A stretch of DNA of 7,065 bases from Candidatus Thorarchaeota archaeon (lineage in GTDB: Archaea; Asgardarchaeota; Thorarchaeia; Thorarchaeales; Thorarchaeaceae), in assembly GCA_029855925.1 (NCBI GenBank), contig JAGSHP010000080.1, forward strand, positions 1 through 7,065, read 5' to 3'. A program made the position numbers and the translations under genes. The notes below the pieces were generated by a model. That model made no database searches. It was not told the origin of the DNA and worked only from the letters and a program-made list of their open reading frames with translations. Shown here piece after piece: positions 5,406 to 7,065 of the stretch; the first letter of the stretch is position 1; each line of letters opens with the position of its first letter.

Positions 5406-6875
5406 ATGGTGCGTGAATTGAGCCAACGAATATTCGCGGTGTTTGACATAGGAACGACTGGTGCCCGAGCCAGTCTTGTTGATGAGGAAGGGCGAGAGCT
5501 TTCCCGAGAGTATGAGGAGTACCCACAAAAGTCCCGTGATCTCAAGACTCATGAGCAACTGGCTGACACTTACTGGCGAACTGCTTGCAATGTGATGCAG
5601 AGGGCTCTCTCTGATGTTTCCAGAGGTGCAGAGTCAGTGCTGGCATGTGTAGTCGCCACGACCCGTGACTGCATAACACCCGTTGACAAGGACGGTGCCC
5701 CTCTCGCACCCACCGTGACTTGGGTCGACAATCGCTCGACCGAACGAGCCAAAGAGATGGCGGAAGACATTGGTCCCCGGAAGAGCGTCAACAAGATCAT
5801 GTGGTTTGCAGATAATCGCCCCGATATCTTCAAGCAGGCGTACAAGTTCATCACACTGGATGCGTTCATAAACTTCCGGCTCTGTGGCGCCATGGTGACC
5901 GAGCCGGCAAATGCAAGATTTGGACCATTCGACCATGAGACCCTCAACTGGTCCGACGAGCTCTGTGAGAAGACAGGGATTCCTCGTGACAAGCTCGCTG
6001 AGATAGTTGTTCCCGGAAAGGTGATTGGGGAGATCAGTTCCGAGGCAGCCAAGCATACCGGGCTTCGTAGAGGCACACCCGTGGTCATGGGGAGTGGTGA
6101 CCAGCAGTGTTCAGCGTTGGGCACGGGCACAATTCGGTCGGGTGTCATCAAAGCGACAACCGGTACTGGAACCTTTGTGATAACCCATACGGATGAATAC
6201 TTTGAAGACCCGTATGTCTTGTTCAGTAATCCTGCTGCAATCCCTGACAAGTGGATTCTGGAAGGCGTAATCCCTGGGACGGGGTTGGCCTACAAGTGGT
6301 TCCGTGATCAGTACTGTGACCGTGAGCTTGCACTTGCTGCGGAGACCAATCGTGATGTCTATGAGATCATCGAGAGCTCTGCGAGTTCTATACCTGCAGG
6401 CAGTGATGGTCTTGTAATATTCCCATTCATGGCATACAACAAGGGCATCTTCTATAATCTAGGTTTTGGACATACGAAGGCGCATGTCGCGCGAGCCATC
6501 ATGGAGGCAAATGGCTATGGCATCCAGATGTACGTGCAGATGATGGAGGGCATGCTTGACACAGAGTTTCCAGAGATAATCATTGATGGTGGCGGTGCTA
6601 ACTCTCCTCTCTGGCGGCAGATTATTGCTGACTGTACAAACAAACCTGTTGTCCTCCCCCGAAGTCGTGATGCCACGGTCATTGGTGCCGCAATTCTTGC
6701 CGCAATTGGAATGGGTGTTTATGGGTCGTTCGAAGAGGCTGTGGATAATATGGTTCACATGGAAGAACGTCGACAACCCATCCCCGAGAATGTGGCAGTC
6801 TATGAAAAACAGTACGCGGTCTTTAACAAGTTAATGATCGCAGAGATGTCCGATCTAATCTCTCTCACGTCCTAG
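5406..6875 (+). CDS. FGGY-family carbohydrate kinase, substrate uncertain
   Basis: From ATG 5406 the product has 489 residues, normal for FGGY kinases, which phosphorylate a sugar or polyol with ATP in the cytoplasm. The N-terminal domain opens with the phosphate loop DIGTTGARA (from Asp14). TTRDCITPVD (Arg87), TWVDNRS (Trp106) and the FGGY signature NKIMWFADN (Lys130, Trp133) follow. GSGDQQ supplies the catalytic base Asp232. The C-terminal domain has GTGTF (Phe257), GTGLAYKWFRD (Trp298) and the ATP-site DGGGANSPLWRQIIADC (Gly395-397). GDQQ and GTGTF recall glycerol kinase, but the tyrosine of its glycerol site is absent and its Arg-Glu is Arg-Asp. The WFRD stretch and overall spacing are closer to the LsrK/xylulokinase group. 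The start is uncertain: ATG 5406 has GGAG 13 bases upstream, ATG 5385 has no ribosome site, and a TTG at 5325 would add an unlikely 27-residue leader. It diverges from the crotonase. Confidence 0.88.
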   Translation: MVRELSQRIFAVFDIGTTGARASLVDEEGRELSREYEEYPQKSRDLKTHEQLADTYWRTACNVMQRALSDVSRGAESVLACVVATTRDCITPVDKDGAPLAPTVTWVDNRSTERAKEMAEDIGPRKSVNKIMWFADNRPDIFKQAYKFITLDAFINFRLCGAMVTEPANARFGPFDHETLNWSDELCEKTGIPRDKLAEIVVPGKVIGEISSEAAKHTGLRRGTPVVMGSGDQQCSALGTGTIRSGVIKATTGTGTFVITHTDEYFEDPYVLFSNPAAIPDKWILEGVIPGTGLAYKWFRDQYCDRELALAAETNRDVYEIIESSASSIPAGSDGLVIFPFMAYNKGIFYNLGFGHTKAHVARAIMEANGYGIQMYVQMMEGMLDTEFPEIIIDGGGANSPLWRQIIADCTNKPVVLPRSRDATVIGAAILAAIGMGVYGSFEEAVDNMVHMEERRQPIPENVAVYEKQYAVFNKLMIAEMSDLISLTS

Positions 6876-6909
6876 CCACTTCAGTCGATGACCGCAAACA
6901 GTTGGAGCT

Positions 6910-6932
6910 GAGAGGTTGAGACTCAACCTCTC
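6910..6932. terminator. Hairpin after the kinase gene
   Basis: GAGAGGTTGA (6910-6919) and TCAACCTCTC (6923-6932) form a perfect 10-bp stem with a 3-base loop, 34 bases after the kinase stop. No T tract follows. Its place between the kinase and the apparent minus-strand gene at the edge resembles the hairpin at 4476-4500. Confidence 0.6.
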
Positions 6933-6953
6933 TGATCGCATAATAGTTCAGTA

Positions 6954-7065
6954 TTACTGGCTCTGCTTACTCTCTTCCCAGAATCGCCCAAGAAGCACCA
7001 TTGCAAGAACAAGTTCCGAGCCATTTAGTCTCTGCGCAATGAACTCGATAGATTCGCTCACCGTG
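6954..7065 (-). CDS. Possible C-terminal end of an unidentified gene (runs off right edge)
   Basis: On the minus strand a frame is open from the right edge to a TAA at 6956-6954, giving 36 residues. The reading is protein-like and amphipathic: VSESIEFIAQRLNGSEL followed by VLAMVLLGRFWEES and a polar end, KQSQ. It suggests two short helices. A hairpin just beyond the stop fits a convergent gene end. The stretch is short enough to be open by chance, and a second minus-strand frame is open for 32 codons, so this is tentative. I do not recognise a family. Confidence 0.4.
   Translation of the reverse strand, partial: TVSESIEFIAQRLNGSELVLAMVLLGRFWEESKQSQ

Noticed and set aside
5570..6250. A 226-codon open frame on the minus strand inside the kinase
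   Set aside because: It is antisense to a clear FGGY kinase with all its motifs, has low-complexity Ser/Val/Pro-rich content and no recognisable domain, and is best explained as a shadow of kinase codon use.
1..7065. A defence system, CRISPR array, mobile element, tRNA or rRNA gene
   Set aside because: No repeat-spacer pattern, transposase, integrase, terminal inverted repeat, nuclease/helicase domain or cloverleaf was seen. The genes are ordinary metabolic families.

Overview
The window looks like a mid-GC, probably mesophilic archaeal chromosome segment given over to acyl-CoA metabolism. The archaeal call rests on three things. A thiolase gene is coupled to a DUF35 zinc-ribbon/OB-fold gene. 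AT-rich TATA-like boxes lie about 25-60 bases upstream of several starts, with no convincing bacterial -35/-10 pairs. Genes end in short hairpins plus T-rich tracts. An Asgard lineage such as Thorarchaeota is possible, but this is an inference from gene content and base composition, not a demonstrated placement.

Layout, left to right. (1) 1-283, +: the C-terminal end of a 3-hydroxyacyl-CoA dehydrogenase, closed by a hairpin/T-tract terminator. (2) 399-1211, +: an enoyl-CoA hydratase with its own promoter, ribosome site and terminator. (3) 1384-2975, +: a two-gene operon of an SCP2-type thiolase and a DUF35 protein, preceded by a TATA box and a roughly 75-base leader that can fold onto the ribosome site. 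(4) 3014-3394, -: an unrecognised 126-residue helical protein, convergent with the operon. (5) 3528-4469, +: a metallo-beta-lactamase-fold hydrolase with a C-terminal winged helix, divergent from the helical protein. (6) 4516-5301, -: a second enoyl-CoA hydratase (crotonase), convergent with the hydrolase. (7) about 5406-6875, +: an FGGY-family carbohydrate kinase, divergent from the crotonase. (8) 6954-7065, -: probably the C-terminal end of another gene, running off the right edge.

Together, the dehydrogenase, the two hydratases and the thiolase cover three of the four steps of a beta-oxidation-type spiral: hydration, 3-hydroxy oxidation and thiolytic cleavage. The same enzymes could run in reverse as condensation, reduction and dehydration of short acyl-CoAs. 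No acyl-CoA dehydrogenase, acyl-CoA synthetase or HMG-CoA synthase is present in the window. The hydrolase could act on a thioester or another ester, but its substrate cannot be read from sequence. The kinase has complete FGGY landmarks and mixed glycerol-kinase and LsrK/xylulokinase-like features, so its sugar is uncertain.

No tRNA, rRNA, CRISPR array, insertion sequence or phage gene was seen. No gap exceeds 200 bases. The region looks like ordinary metabolic chromosome rather than a mobile island. The items most worth a second look are the thiolase leader and start, the thiolase-DUF35 pair without HMG-CoA synthase, the kinase specificity, and the recurrent terminator motif.
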